This document shows, in pieces, positions 19,119 through 28,655 of a stretch of 64,000 bases of DNA. The position numbers and the translations under genes are program-made. The notes beneath the pieces were generated by a model. That model did not search any database, had not been told where the DNA came from, and saw nothing but the letters and a program-made list of their open reading frames with translations. Origin of the DNA: Melioribacteraceae bacterium. GTDB taxonomy: Bacteria > Bacteroidota > Ignavibacteria > Ignavibacteriales > Melioribacteraceae. Location of the stretch: positions 124,001 through 188,000 of the forward strand of contig JAIPBD010000002.1 in the NCBI GenBank assembly GCA_021739765.1, in the 5' to 3' direction. Position 1 is the stretch's first letter. Every line of letters begins with the position of its first letter.

Positions 19119-20165
19119 TTATTGATTAATGGGTACAAAAACCAGCTTAGTTTTGGGGAAATAATCAGTTGCTAAAATAAATCCGTTTTCAAATCTAGCG
19201 ATTCCTTCCCAATTATTACCCACTAAATTTTCATTCAGCGAAATATATATTGGCGGTTTGTCGGTTAATTCTACATCACCATTTTTTAATCGAAATTCCA
19301 ATAATCGTTCAACTATTCCTGAATTCGCATGGCTTTTCCCAATTCCAAACTTTTGGATCAATTTGTCTTCGCGCGGTTTTAAAAGATCGTAATCGCCATC
19401 CCACATGTAATTTATCATCCAAAATCTGCCATCCTTATCAACTCTTGTCGCATCCGTAATTCTATATTCAATCGTTGGCATATTTACAGTTTCCAACAAA
19501 TTTAAATGGAGATCAAATATATTTGTCACCGGACGGGAGTTTACATTTTCACCATTTGCTTCGTGAAACACATAAATCGAATTATTATTGATTGTAAGAG
19601 CCTCTTCGCCGGTATTGCTAAGATCGGTTTGGGATTCAATTTTAACAATAGCGTTCTGGTCTAATCGAATAACGGAAAGATCATCATCCACTTCACCCTT
19701 CACTAAAAATCCATTCGTTCCGGATATCGAAAAGTGTTCGATTAAGAAGAATGCCAAGTTATCTAAAAAGTGAATAGCTTCAAATCCACTCCCAAAGGAG
19801 TCGGTGTATTTTTCTAAACCTTCACTTATAAGCTTTATTTTCTCGTACTTCAAAACATAATTTGTATCGGCAATACTTTTCCTTATTTCTGATCTGGATA
19901 CTTTAAAAAGAACACCAAAATCTTTATCGCCAAATTTATTTGGGAACTGGGGTAATATGATCAGATAATCCTTATAATAATCTAAACCAGAGATTTCTAA
20001 AGAATTATCTCGCAATTCGTCCGGAAGCTTAAACTCGATTGTCTGAGATTCTTTAAGCAGATCTGCAGCGCCCTTAGCACTCTTTAATTTTTCAGGGAGT
20101 GAGTTTGAACATCCCGCAAATAACGTACAAATAAAGAGAGTGGCATTTAAAACAATAGTTTTCAT
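19119..20165 (-). CDS. Lipoprotein, probable beta-propeller (SdiA-regulated / phytase-esterase-like)
   Basis: A 348-residue predicted lipoprotein: hydrophobic signal with the lipobox LFAGC, modified cysteine C19. The body repeats short beta-strand units with phrases such as LEISGLDYYKDYLIIL, GFEAIHFLDN, DKDGRFWMINY and WEGIARFENGFILATD. These are typical of beta-propellers of the esterase-like phytase or SdiA-regulated type. No catalytic residues can be assigned. It is divergent from the epimerase gene at 20260 and may share that intergenic control region. The fold is a guess from sequence texture; function is unknown. Confidence 0.6.
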   Translation of the reverse strand: MKTIVLNATLFICTLFAGCSNSLPEKLKSAKGAADLLKESQTIEFKLPDELRDNSLEISGLDYYKDYLIILPQFPNKFGDKDFGVLFKVSRSEIRKSIADTNYVLKYEKIKLISEGLEKYTDSFGSGFEAIHFLDNLAFFLIEHFSISGTNGFLVKGEVDDDLSVIRLDQNAIVKIESQTDLSNTGEEALTINNNSIYVFHEANGENVNSRPVTNIFDLHLNLLETVNMPTIEYRITDATRVDKDGRFWMINYMWDGDYDLLKPREDKLIQKFGIGKSHANSGIVERLLEFRLKNGDVELTDKPPIYISLNENLVGNNWEGIARFENGFILATDYFPKTKLVFVPINQ

Positions 20166-20199
20166 TTTCTATAAATAATTTTCTTGTGCAAATAAAAAT

Positions 20200-20227
20200 T
20201 TGACGTACAAAACGAAATTAGTAATTT
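20200..20227 (+). promoter_or_regulatory. Possible promoter of the epimerase gene
   Basis: TTGACG at 20200-20205 and TAATTT at 20222-20227 are separated by 16 bases, about 33 bases upstream of the ATG at 20260. The match is moderate in a very AT-rich divergent intergenic region. Confidence 0.35.
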
Positions 20228-20259
20228 TCGCCTTTGATAAACAATGAGTTGGAAAAATA

Positions 20260-21294
20260 ATGAAAGTATTGATCACCGGAGGAGCAGGATTTTTAGGAAT
20301 AAACCTGATACGATTTTTGTTAAAAAAAGATTATGAAATCGTTTCTTTAGATTTAGCTGATTTTGATTACCCCGAAAAAAATAAAATAACCGAAATAAAG
20401 GGGGATATTCGTGATCTTAAAACCGTGCAAAAAGCACTCGAAGGAGTTAATATTGTTGTTCACTCCGCGATGGCTCTTCCACTTTACACTGAAAAAGAGA
20501 TCCTCACAACCGGAATAGATGGAACGAAGCTGCTATTAGAAGAATCGTTCAAAAGCAAAATTGAACGATTTGTACATATTTCCTCTACGGCCGTTTACGG
20601 AATTCCTGATCATCACCCTTTGGATGAAAATGACAAACTTGATGGTGTTGGGCCTTACGGAAAGGCAAAAGTTGAGGCTGAATCTATTTGTTTAGAATAT
20701 CAAAATAAAGGGATGTGTGTTCCCATTATTCGTCCTAAATCTTTTATCGGACCGGAACGACTTGGAGTTTTTGCTCTATTTTATGACTGGGCGTTTACTG
20801 GTCATGGTTTTCCGATGATCGGCAACGGAAAAAATCGTTATCAATTTTTAGATGTGGAAGATTTATCGCAAGCAATTTATCTGAGCATGACTCTTGATAA
20901 AGAAATTGCTAACGACATTTTTAATATCGGCGCTAAAGAATTTACAACAATGCGCGAAGATTATCAGGCTGTTTTGGATTATGCCGGACATGGTAAAAAG
21001 GTAAAAGGGCTTCCGGAAATGCCGATAATCTGGACCCTCAGATTGTTGGAGGCATTAAAACTTTCACCACTTTATAAATGGGTTTACGAAACAGCGTCAA
21101 AAGATTCATTCGTTTCGATCGAAAAAGCTGAGAAAAAATTGGGTTATAAACCAAAATTTTCAAATAAAGATGCTTTGATTAGAAATTATAAATGGTATGT
21201 TGATAATCTTGATACTTTTGGCCGGCAATCCGGTGTAAGTCATAGAGTTCCCTGGAAACAAGGGATACTCGGATTCGCAAAGAAATTTTTCTGA
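20260..21294 (+). CDS. NAD-dependent epimerase/dehydratase (extended SDR)
   Basis: A 344-residue extended short-chain dehydrogenase. The nucleotide-binding motif GGAGFLG is at residues 7-13. The catalytic Tyr and Lys are in PYGKAKVEAES, and the conserved serine is in HISSTAVYG just before it. Later segments such as IIRPKSFIGPERLG and QFLDVEDLSQAIYLS match sugar-nucleotide epimerases and 3-beta-hydroxysteroid-dehydrogenase-like members. The exact substrate cannot be read from the sequence; no sugar-pathway genes adjoin it. It appears to be transcribed alone. Confidence 0.85.
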   Translation: MKVLITGGAGFLGINLIRFLLKKDYEIVSLDLADFDYPEKNKITEIKGDIRDLKTVQKALEGVNIVVHSAMALPLYTEKEILTTGIDGTKLLLEESFKSKIERFVHISSTAVYGIPDHHPLDENDKLDGVGPYGKAKVEAESICLEYQNKGMCVPIIRPKSFIGPERLGVFALFYDWAFTGHGFPMIGNGKNRYQFLDVEDLSQAIYLSMTLDKEIANDIFNIGAKEFTTMREDYQAVLDYAGHGKKVKGLPEMPIIWTLRLLEALKLSPLYKWVYETASKDSFVSIEKAEKKLGYKPKFSNKDALIRNYKWYVDNLDTFGRQSGVSHRVPWKQGILGFAKKFF

Positions 21295-21484
21295 TTATTT
21301 TGAATTGATTCTAATTCTTTCGATCTTGTAAAAATTATTGTTTGCTATTTCATTTTGTTTGGGTTTTAAATATCGTTAAATACTGTTGTATTGGTCGCAA
21401 GCGTGCTTAAATCATAAGACGGTAGAGATTATATTTATAATTACTGAAAGGAAATTGTCAACAAGCAAATAAAAAGGATTATCT

Positions 21485-22207
21485 GTGGATGATAGTGAAT
21501 TAAAAGAAAAAATTGTTTCAGATCTCTCAATCGAAGTTCTTGCCAGAACAATATTCAAAGATGCTACAGAGATTGGATTCAAAAGAGAAAACTATTTAAA
21601 ACTGGCCAATTTAATCTTAGATCGAGCAATCACAAATGAACTAAACTTTGATTCATTCGAAAGCGAAAAAGTTGTTTATCCTATTCCAAAAATGAAATCT
21701 GATTTACCTCTTGAATCTGAAAGAATTAGGATTCGGGATTTTGATAAAGTCCAAGACCGTGAAATTTTCAAAAAATGGCTGCAAGATGAATTTGGCAGAT
21801 ACTTTTTGTTAACACGGGTCAGCCCAAGGATTTATAACGTAGATGATTTGATTGATGAAGAATCCGACGTTCTTGGAATGATTACGCTTAATGATGGACA
21901 ACCAATCGGTGTTATGGGTTTTCTGGACTGCGACAAAATGCAAAAAAAGGCTGAACTTAGAAAACTTATCGGTGATCCAAAATTTAGAGGAAAAGGTTAC
22001 GGTAAAGAGGCGTCAAGGTTGTGGATCAATTACGGAATTGTAAAACTTGGGCTTACAAAAATTTATCTAAACACGCTAGAAACTAATGTTCGAAATATTA
22101 AATTGAATGAAGAACTCGGTTTTAAAATTGAAGGAATACTGAGAGATGAATGTAAATTTGACAACAAGTCGTTTGATGTTCTAAGAATGGGACTTGTCGT
22201 TGACTAA
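21485..22207 (+). CDS. GNAT family N-acetyltransferase with N-terminal helical extension
   Basis: A 240-residue protein starting at GTG (21485), chosen because AAGGA lies a few bases upstream. Residues from about 78 form a GNAT domain: ERIRIRDFD at its start, the acetyl-CoA motif FRGKGYGKEA, and the late LNTLETNVRNIKLNEELGFKIEGILRD typical of RimJ/RimL-like acetyltransferases. The first 75 residues are a mostly helical extension with no recognised family. The acceptor is unknown. It is flanked by a 190-base gap upstream and 400 bases without a gene downstream. Confidence 0.78.
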   Translation: MDDSELKEKIVSDLSIEVLARTIFKDATEIGFKRENYLKLANLILDRAITNELNFDSFESEKVVYPIPKMKSDLPLESERIRIRDFDKVQDREIFKKWLQDEFGRYFLLTRVSPRIYNVDDLIDEESDVLGMITLNDGQPIGVMGFLDCDKMQKKAELRKLIGDPKFRGKGYGKEASRLWINYGIVKLGLTKIYLNTLETNVRNIKLNEELGFKIEGILRDECKFDNKSFDVLRMGLVVD

Positions 22208-22607
22208 AATAATTGATTAATTCGAGCACTGTATCCTCTATTTTACCTCACTAATGTCTTCCGTTATGTCAGATTTCCCTGCTACATCTCTTCATATTTA
22301 TTGATTTTTAATTCAGCGGGAATTTTGTCCGTCAGCGCCCACCAATCCAATCTTTCCATTTTGGCTTAAATGAAACAAGACCTTCGATTTTTGTCGCAGA
22401 GGTTCGCAAGAATTTAATTGTACGAAGTTAATCCCTGCTGACAAACACCGGTGAAGAAAGTCCTCACTTTTGCAAAGAAATTTTCTAAAATTTTCATTTT
22501 CCCTTGCAAACAATGTTTTCTTGTTAAATTCTATTTTTATCATTATTTAATCTATTGTCAATTTTTTACAAATAATGAAAACAGATAAATAATTTAAAGG
22601 AGTAACG
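22208..22607 (+). other. Gene-free stretch before the deoxyhypusine-synthase-like gene
   Basis: Four hundred AT-rich bases. A minus-strand open frame of 76 codons (22313-22543) is present but has no recognisable family and an odd composition. A ribosome binding site (AAAGGAG) precedes the ATG at 22608. No RNA gene or strong hairpin was seen. A promoter for the downstream gene presumably lies here but was not resolved. Confidence 0.5.
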
Positions 22608-23636
22608 ATGGCAGAGAAAAAAGATTTGTTGAAAGATAAAATTGAACATTTTGATATTAAGCAGCACAACGTTGTTCCCGTTGTTGACGCAATGGAGAAA
22701 ATGGCATTCTCGGCGCGAGATCTGAATAGAGCGGCAAAAATTTACAACATGATGCTCGATGATAATGAGTGCGCGGTAATTTTAACACTTGCCGGGAGTG
22801 TCTTCAGCGCCGGATTAAAAAAAATAGTTTATGATTTAGTCAGCAATAACATGGTGGATGCTATTGTATCAACCGGAGCAATTATGGTTGATCAAGATTT
22901 TTTTGAAGCGCTCGGATTTAAACATTATATAGGAAATCAATTTTCGGATGATAATGAACTCAGAGAACTTCATATCGACAGAATTTATGATACATTTATT
23001 GATGAAGACGAATTGAGAATTTGCGATGATACCACAGCCGAAATATTCGATAGTCTAGAACCCCGAGCTTATTCTTCCCGAGAATTATTGTGGCACTTCG
23101 GTAAATATTTGGATGAGAACGGTGGACCCAAAGTAGATGATTCGGTTATTTATGCCGCTTATAAAAACGACGTTCCAATTTTCGTCCCGGCTTTTTCAGA
23201 TTGTTCCGCCGGATTTGGCATTGTGATGCATCAACACAAAAACCCAGAAAAGCACGTCTCTTTTGATTCCGGAAAAGATTTTTATGAATTAACAAAGATA
23301 AAATTGGCTAACTCCGAAACCGGAATTTTTATGGTCGGAGGAGGTGTTCCGAAAAACTTTACACAGGATATTGTGGTCGCGGCCGATATTTTACAAGAAG
23401 ATGCGCCAATGCATAAATATGCGATTCAAATTACTGTTGCTGATGTCAGAGACGGAGCGCTATCCAGCTCAACTTTGAAAGAGGCCAGCTCTTGGGGTAA
23501 AGTCGAAACAACATACGAACAAATGGTCTATTCCGAAGCAACTCTCGCGCTCCCTTTAATCGCGAGTTACGCTTATCATAAAGGAGCATGGAAAAAAAGA
23601 ACAAAAAAATCATTCCAAAAAATTTACGATAAATAA
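22608..23636 (+). CDS. Deoxyhypusine synthase-like protein
   Basis: A 342-residue member of the deoxyhypusine synthase family. Eukaryotic and archaeal enzymes move an aminobutyl group from spermidine to translation factor IF5A, which bacteria lack. Bacterial homologues are thought to act on other amines, for example making homospermidine. Family features include the NAD-binding LTLAGSVFSAGLKKIV, IVSTGAIMVDQDF, FMVGGGVPKNF, and the SSWGKV motif whose Lys298 corresponds to the catalytic lysine. AAAGGAG precedes the ATG with good spacing. A strong hairpin follows the stop codon. Family is firm; substrate is inferred to be a polyamine. Confidence 0.88.
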   Translation: MAEKKDLLKDKIEHFDIKQHNVVPVVDAMEKMAFSARDLNRAAKIYNMMLDDNECAVILTLAGSVFSAGLKKIVYDLVSNNMVDAIVSTGAIMVDQDFFEALGFKHYIGNQFSDDNELRELHIDRIYDTFIDEDELRICDDTTAEIFDSLEPRAYSSRELLWHFGKYLDENGGPKVDDSVIYAAYKNDVPIFVPAFSDCSAGFGIVMHQHKNPEKHVSFDSGKDFYELTKIKLANSETGIFMVGGGVPKNFTQDIVVAADILQEDAPMHKYAIQITVADVRDGALSSSTLKEASSWGKVETTYEQMVYSEATLALPLIASYAYHKGAWKKRTKKSFQKIYDK

Positions 23637-23645
23637 ATTGTTTTA

Positions 23646-23682
23646 ATCCCCGGTCTCCATATAAAGCAAGAGCACCGGGGAT
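23646..23682 (+). terminator. Hairpin, probable terminator of the deoxyhypusine-synthase-like gene
   Basis: ATCCCCGGT at 23646-23654 pairs perfectly with ACCGGGGAT at 23674-23682. The stem can extend inward by CTC/GAG with one bulged base. It starts ten bases after the stop codon and is followed by a T-rich but not uninterrupted tract. Confidence 0.6.
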
Positions 23683-24075
23683 AATTTGATTATTTTAAAT
23701 TTCTTATTTATGAAACCATTTTTTTCAACACAATGTTTTCTTCTGTTTTTGCTCTAAAATCGGGCTTTTTATTCGCAAATATTAACTTCAATTTTGCGCC
23801 TCTAATAAATATTACATATTCATGACATAATTTGACTTGGTTTTGCTACTCATTTCATTATTTTCTCAATCGATTTGAGATAACGGGATGCACAATATTT
23901 TAGCAAACATATTACAATCTGCGGAAGACCATTTTCAGTTTTTGCACACAAGGTCATCCAATACATTAACTTCGTTGATTGTACCTCTGTGTCTCACACT
24001 GCGGTCATTTCGTTGTTCAGATTCTCTCTGAATAATTTTACCGCTACCCAAAAAAAATAGCTTGGAGTGAAAAAG
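23683..24075 (+). other. Gene-free leader region upstream of gltB
   Basis: Nearly 400 AT-rich bases before glutamate synthase. The length suggests an untranslated leader or a regulatory region, but no known riboswitch or palindromic operator could be recognised by eye. A minus-strand frame at 23935-24135 overlaps the gltB start and is not credible as a gene. Confidence 0.4.
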
Positions 24076-27000
24076 ATGGAGAACAACACATTTTTTCCGG
24101 ATAATCAAGGACTCTATAATTCTGATTATGAACATGATGCTTGCGGCGTTGGATTTGTCGCTAACATCAAAGGCAATGCCTCACACGAGATAGTTAGAGA
24201 CGGTCTCCAAATTCTAAAAAATCTAAATCACAGAGGGGCAACCGGTTCCGATCCCGATACGGGTGACGGTGCAGGAATTCTTATTCAAGTTCCTGACTCG
24301 CTGATTCGCCCGGAATGTGATATTAGAAACATTGATCTTCCTCCGGTTGGAGATTATGGAATTGGGATGGTTTTCCTTCCGACAATCGGAGAGGACAGAC
24401 ATATTGTTGAAAATATAATTGAACATGTTGTACGTGAAGAAGGACAAGAATTTCTTGGTTTTCGTGATGTACCATTTGATGATTCTAAAATTGGACGCGT
24501 AGCAAGATCAGCGATGCCGGTTTTTAAACATCTTTTGGTCGGAAGAGGACCCAGAACACCTCAGGAATATTTTGAGAGAAAATTATTAGTAATCAGAAAA
24601 AAACTTGGTCTAAAAATTCGGGTAACTGAGTTAGACCAGAAGAAATACTTTTACATGTGTAGTCTTTCTTCAAAAGTTGTTATTTATAAAGGACAATTAA
24701 AAGCTGATCAACTTGCTGAATTTTTCCCGGATTTAGCCTCTGAATCAGTAAAATCAGCTATCGCGCTGGTTCATTCAAGATACAGCACAAATACTTTCCC
24801 GACCTGGGCTTTGGCTCACCCATACAGAATGATTGCTCATAACGGAGAAATCAACACATTAAGAGGAAATACAAACTGGTTTAATGTCCGCGAAAAATTA
24901 TTCTCCAGCGAACATTTTGGGAATGATCTTGAAAAAGTTTTTCCTGTAATCGCTCCGAGTAAGAGCGATTCGGCCGCTTTCGATAATGCGCTTGAGATGT
25001 TGGTCGCCTCCGGAAGATCACTTCCCCACGCGGTTATGATGATGATACCGGAAGCTCATACAGGTGATAAAAATATGTCTGAGAAGAAAAAGGCGTTCTA
25101 TGAATATCATTCATGCCTTTTAGAACCTTGGGATGGTCCCGCGACAATATCATTTACTGATGGCAGATATATCGGCTCAATTTTAGATAGAAACGGATTG
25201 CGACCCTCACGTTTTTGGGTTACAAACGATGATCGTGTAATTATGGCTTCGGAATCCGGTGCGCTTGAAATCCCCGAAAAAAATATAATTAAGAAGGGAA
25301 GATTGCAGCCCGGTAAAATTTTCCTTGTTGATACCCAAGAAGGAAGGATTATTGATGATAAAGAAATTAAGGATGAGATTGTAAATCAAAAACCTTATTC
25401 AGAATGGTTGAAAAACAATTTAGTGGAATTATCTCATTTACCTGAACCCGAAGTAGTTCCATCTATAAATGAAAATGAACTTAAAACACTTCAAAAGGCA
25501 TTTGGATACACGAACGAAGATTTAAAAATGATTCTTCCGCCAATGGCTATAACCGGTGTTGAAGCTACCGGTTCAATGGGAGCGGATACTCCGCTTGCCG
25601 TTTTAAGTGACAAACCTCAATTGCTTTTTAACTACTTCAAGCAATTATTTGCTCAGGTCACAAATCCGCCAATCGATGCAATTCGCGAAGAAATTATTAT
25701 GTCGCAAACGATGTTTCTTGGTGCAGAAAAAAACTTACTGAACGAAACACCGGGTCATTGCCACAGATTAAAGCTGGAAAGACCAATTATCACAAATTCT
25801 GAACTTCAAAAAATTAAAGAAATAAAAAACGGTAAGTTAAAAACCGAAGTGCTTCCAATTCTTTTTGAAAAATCAAAAGGGAGCAAGGGACTTAAAAAAG
25901 GATTAAAAAATCTGTTCAGAAAAGCAGATAAAGCCATCGTGCAAGGAAATTCGTTATTAGTGCTTTCTGATCGTGAAGTAGACTCTGAACACGTTTCAAT
26001 TCCATCATTACTTGCTTGCGCGGGGTTACATCATTATTTAATCCGAAAAGGGACACGCGTAAAAGTTAGCCTTATTGTCGAAACCGGAGAAGCCCGCGAA
26101 ATGCATCATTTTGCTACTTTGATCGGATACGGTGCAAATGCTGTTAATCCTTACCTCGCTTTTGATTCAATCAAAAATCTTATCGAATCGGGTGTTATCA
26201 ATTCCGGTATCTCAATTGAAGTTGCGGAAGAAAATTACTTAAAAGCCTCAAAAAAAGGTTTGTATAAAATCTTATCCAAAATGGGAATTTCTACAATTCA
26301 ATCTTATTGTGGTGCACAAATTTTTGAAGCACTTGGATTGGGCGAAAAAGTTATCAATAATTATTTCACGGCAACCGCATCAAGAATCGGCGGAATCTCA
26401 TTAAAGGTTATCGCAAAAGAGCAGATAATGAGACATGATGCTGCTTATAATTCTGCTGAAAACGATTTGTTGGAGCTTGGAGGATTTTACCACTGGAGAA
26501 AAGATGGTGAACATCACCAATGGAATCCGGAAACAATTGCACTGCTTCAGGAAGCCGTAAAAACAAATAATTTTAAAGTTTTTAAGCAGTATTCAGATCG
26601 GGTAAATGATCCCCATTTAAATCCGGCAACAATTCGTTCATTGCTGAAAATTAAAAAACGCCATACAATCCCGATTGAAGAAGTTGAACCGGTTATTGAA
26701 ATCGTGAAACGATTTGCGACCGGCGCAATGAGTTACGGCTCAATTTCAAAAGAAGCGCACGAAACTCTCGCAATTGCGATGAACAAATTGGGAGGATTTT
26801 CCAATACCGGCGAAGGTGGTGAAGATCCCGAACGATTTGTAACTCAACCTGATGGTTCTAGTAAAAGAAGCAGGATAAAACAAATTGCGCAAGGAAGATT
26901 TGGCGCTACAATTGAATATCTCGTAAACGCCGATCAGCTTCAAATAAAAATGGCACAGGGCGCTAAACCCGGTGAAGGTGGTCAACTTCCGGCACATAAG

Positions 27001-28602
27001 GTTAGCAAACAAATCGCCAAAACACGATACACAACTCCGGGTGTCGGATTAATTTCCCCTCCTCCACATCATGATATTTATTCAATTGAGGATCTTTCGC
27101 AATTAATTTATGACTTAAAAAATGCTAATAAGGATGCTGACATTAGTGTTAAGCTGGTTTCTGAAATCGGAGTCGGCACGATTGCGGCAGGCGTTACAAA
27201 GGGTAAAGCGGATCATCTGCTCATTAGCGGATACGAAGGAGGAACCGGTGCATCGCCTCAGACATCAATTAAACATGCCGGACTTCCGCTCGAATTAGGT
27301 TTATCCGAAACCCAGCAGGTTTTAGTGATGAACGACCTTCGGAATCGAATACGAATTCAAGCCGACGGGCAGTTAAAAACCGGTAAAGATGTTGTGGTTG
27401 CCGCACTTCTCGGAGCTGACGAATTTGGATTTTCAACTGCCGCGCTGATAAGTATGGGTTGCGTTATGATGAGAAAATGTCATCTAAATACTTGTTCCGT
27501 TGGAGTTGCGACTCAGAATGAAGAATTAAGAAAACTATTTAAGGGCGAACCGGACCATGTGATCAACTTCTTTAGCTTTGTAGCCGAAGAAGTTCGAGAA
27601 ATTATGGCCGAACTTGGTGTAAAACGATTTGATCAATTAATTGGCCAGACCGACTATTTGTTAGTTCGTGAAGATATTGATCATTGGAAAGCAAAATATC
27701 TCGATCTTACCAATATTCTACATCGGCCTGATATCCCCGTGCAATTCCCGTTTTATCACACGATCAAACAGAATCATGAATTAGAGAATATTCTGGATAT
27801 GAAATTAATTGAGTCGTGCAAAAAAGCGATTAATCAAAAAGTGCCCGTTCGGTTTAGTTCACTTATTAAAAATATTAATCGTACAACCGGAACCATGCTC
27901 GGTTCAACCATTGCAAAAAAATATGGATTAGAAGGATTGCCCGAAGACACTATTCACATCGATTTTGAAGGATCCGCAGGTCAAAGTTTCGGAGCTTTCC
28001 TGCCGAAAGGCGTTACATTTAAGTTGGAAGGCGACGCAAATGATTACGTCGGAAAAGGATTATCCGGTGGTAAAATAATTATTAAACCTTCGTTGGATTC
28101 TTCACTAATTCCCGAAGAAAATATCATCGCGGGAAATGTAGTTCTTTACGGCGCTATTTCGGGTGAAATGTATTTAAGAGGAAAGGCCGGTGAACGGTTT
28201 GCAGTTAGAAATAGCGGTGCAACTGCGGTTGTTGAAGGAATTGGAGATCACGGTTGCGAATATATGACCGGAGGACGAGTGGTGATACTGGGATATTCCG
28301 GAAGAAATTTTGCGGCCGGTATGAGTGGTGGAATAGCATACGTTTGGGATAAATCGAATGAATTTGAGAGTCTTTACAATGATGAAATGGTTGATATTTT
28401 CAAAATTGAAAACGAAGAAGATGAGAGAGAACTGAGGAAGTTGATTGAGAATCACCTGAACTATACCGGAAGTAAAGTCGCCGAAGATATTTTAGCAGAT
28501 TGGAATAATGAGATAAAGAATTTCATCAAAATATTTCCGATAGATTATCAAAGAGTATTAAAAGAACAAAAAGAAGATGTTTTAACAGAAGGAATTTCTT
28601 AA
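24076..28602 (+). CDS. gltB: Glutamate synthase large subunit
   Basis: Makes glutamate from glutamine and 2-oxoglutarate, completing ammonia assimilation with glutamine synthetase. The product is 1508 residues from the ATG at 24076. An in-frame GTG exists at 24067 but GGAG is correctly spaced only for the ATG. The class II glutaminase nucleophile is C23 in HDACGVGF, so a 22-residue propeptide is probably removed. The central and FMN domains follow (TGEGGEDPERF, GAKPGEGGQLP, LISGYEGGTGASP). The 3Fe-4S cysteines are in CVMMRKCHLNTC. The C-terminal GXGXG domain closes the chain. It is 53 bases upstream of gltD. Confidence 0.97.
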   Translation: MENNTFFPDNQGLYNSDYEHDACGVGFVANIKGNASHEIVRDGLQILKNLNHRGATGSDPDTGDGAGILIQVPDSLIRPECDIRNIDLPPVGDYGIGMVFLPTIGEDRHIVENIIEHVVREEGQEFLGFRDVPFDDSKIGRVARSAMPVFKHLLVGRGPRTPQEYFERKLLVIRKKLGLKIRVTELDQKKYFYMCSLSSKVVIYKGQLKADQLAEFFPDLASESVKSAIALVHSRYSTNTFPTWALAHPYRMIAHNGEINTLRGNTNWFNVREKLFSSEHFGNDLEKVFPVIAPSKSDSAAFDNALEMLVASGRSLPHAVMMMIPEAHTGDKNMSEKKKAFYEYHSCLLEPWDGPATISFTDGRYIGSILDRNGLRPSRFWVTNDDRVIMASESGALEIPEKNIIKKGRLQPGKIFLVDTQEGRIIDDKEIKDEIVNQKPYSEWLKNNLVELSHLPEPEVVPSINENELKTLQKAFGYTNEDLKMILPPMAITGVEATGSMGADTPLAVLSDKPQLLFNYFKQLFAQVTNPPIDAIREEIIMSQTMFLGAEKNLLNETPGHCHRLKLERPIITNSELQKIKEIKNGKLKTEVLPILFEKSKGSKGLKKGLKNLFRKADKAIVQGNSLLVLSDREVDSEHVSIPSLLACAGLHHYLIRKGTRVKVSLIVETGEAREMHHFATLIGYGANAVNPYLAFDSIKNLIESGVINSGISIEVAEENYLKASKKGLYKILSKMGISTIQSYCGAQIFEALGLGEKVINNYFTATASRIGGISLKVIAKEQIMRHDAAYNSAENDLLELGGFYHWRKDGEHHQWNPETIALLQEAVKTNNFKVFKQYSDRVNDPHLNPATIRSLLKIKKRHTIPIEEVEPVIEIVKRFATGAMSYGSISKEAHETLAIAMNKLGGFSNTGEGGEDPERFVTQPDGSSKRSRIKQIAQGRFGATIEYLVNADQLQIKMAQGAKPGEGGQLPAHKVSKQIAKTRYTTPGVGLISPPPHHDIYSIEDLSQLIYDLKNANKDADISVKLVSEIGVGTIAAGVTKGKADHLLISGYEGGTGASPQTSIKHAGLPLELGLSETQQVLVMNDLRNRIRIQADGQLKTGKDVVVAALLGADEFGFSTAALISMGCVMMRKCHLNTCSVGVATQNEELRKLFKGEPDHVINFFSFVAEEVREIMAELGVKRFDQLIGQTDYLLVREDIDHWKAKYLDLTNILHRPDIPVQFPFYHTIKQNHELENILDMKLIESCKKAINQKVPVRFSSLIKNINRTTGTMLGSTIAKKYGLEGLPEDTIHIDFEGSAGQSFGAFLPKGVTFKLEGDANDYVGKGLSGGKIIIKPSLDSSLIPEENIIAGNVVLYGAISGEMYLRGKAGERFAVRNSGATAVVEGIGDHGCEYMTGGRVVILGYSGRNFAAGMSGGIAYVWDKSNEFESLYNDEMVDIFKIENEEDERELRKLIENHLNYTGSKVAEDILADWNNEIKNFIKIFPIDYQRVLKEQKEDVLTEGIS

Positions 28603-28655
28603 AATTTCTTCATTAGTTGAATCTTAATTTTGGAATTAAAAGAGTTGGAGATTAC

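Noticed and set aside
22313-22543. 76-codon minus-strand frame before the deoxyhypusine-synthase-like gene
   Set aside because: No family, no convincing ribosome binding site, and a composition rich in short repeats of common residues. It fits chance translation of intergenic DNA.
23683-24075. Riboswitch upstream of gltB, such as a glutamine or THF type
   Set aside because: The long leader invited the idea, but no conserved core or matching stems could be found by eye.
24067-24075. GTG at 24067 as the gltB start
   Set aside because: GGAG overlaps that GTG and is correctly spaced only for the ATG at 24076, which also gives a normal short propeptide.
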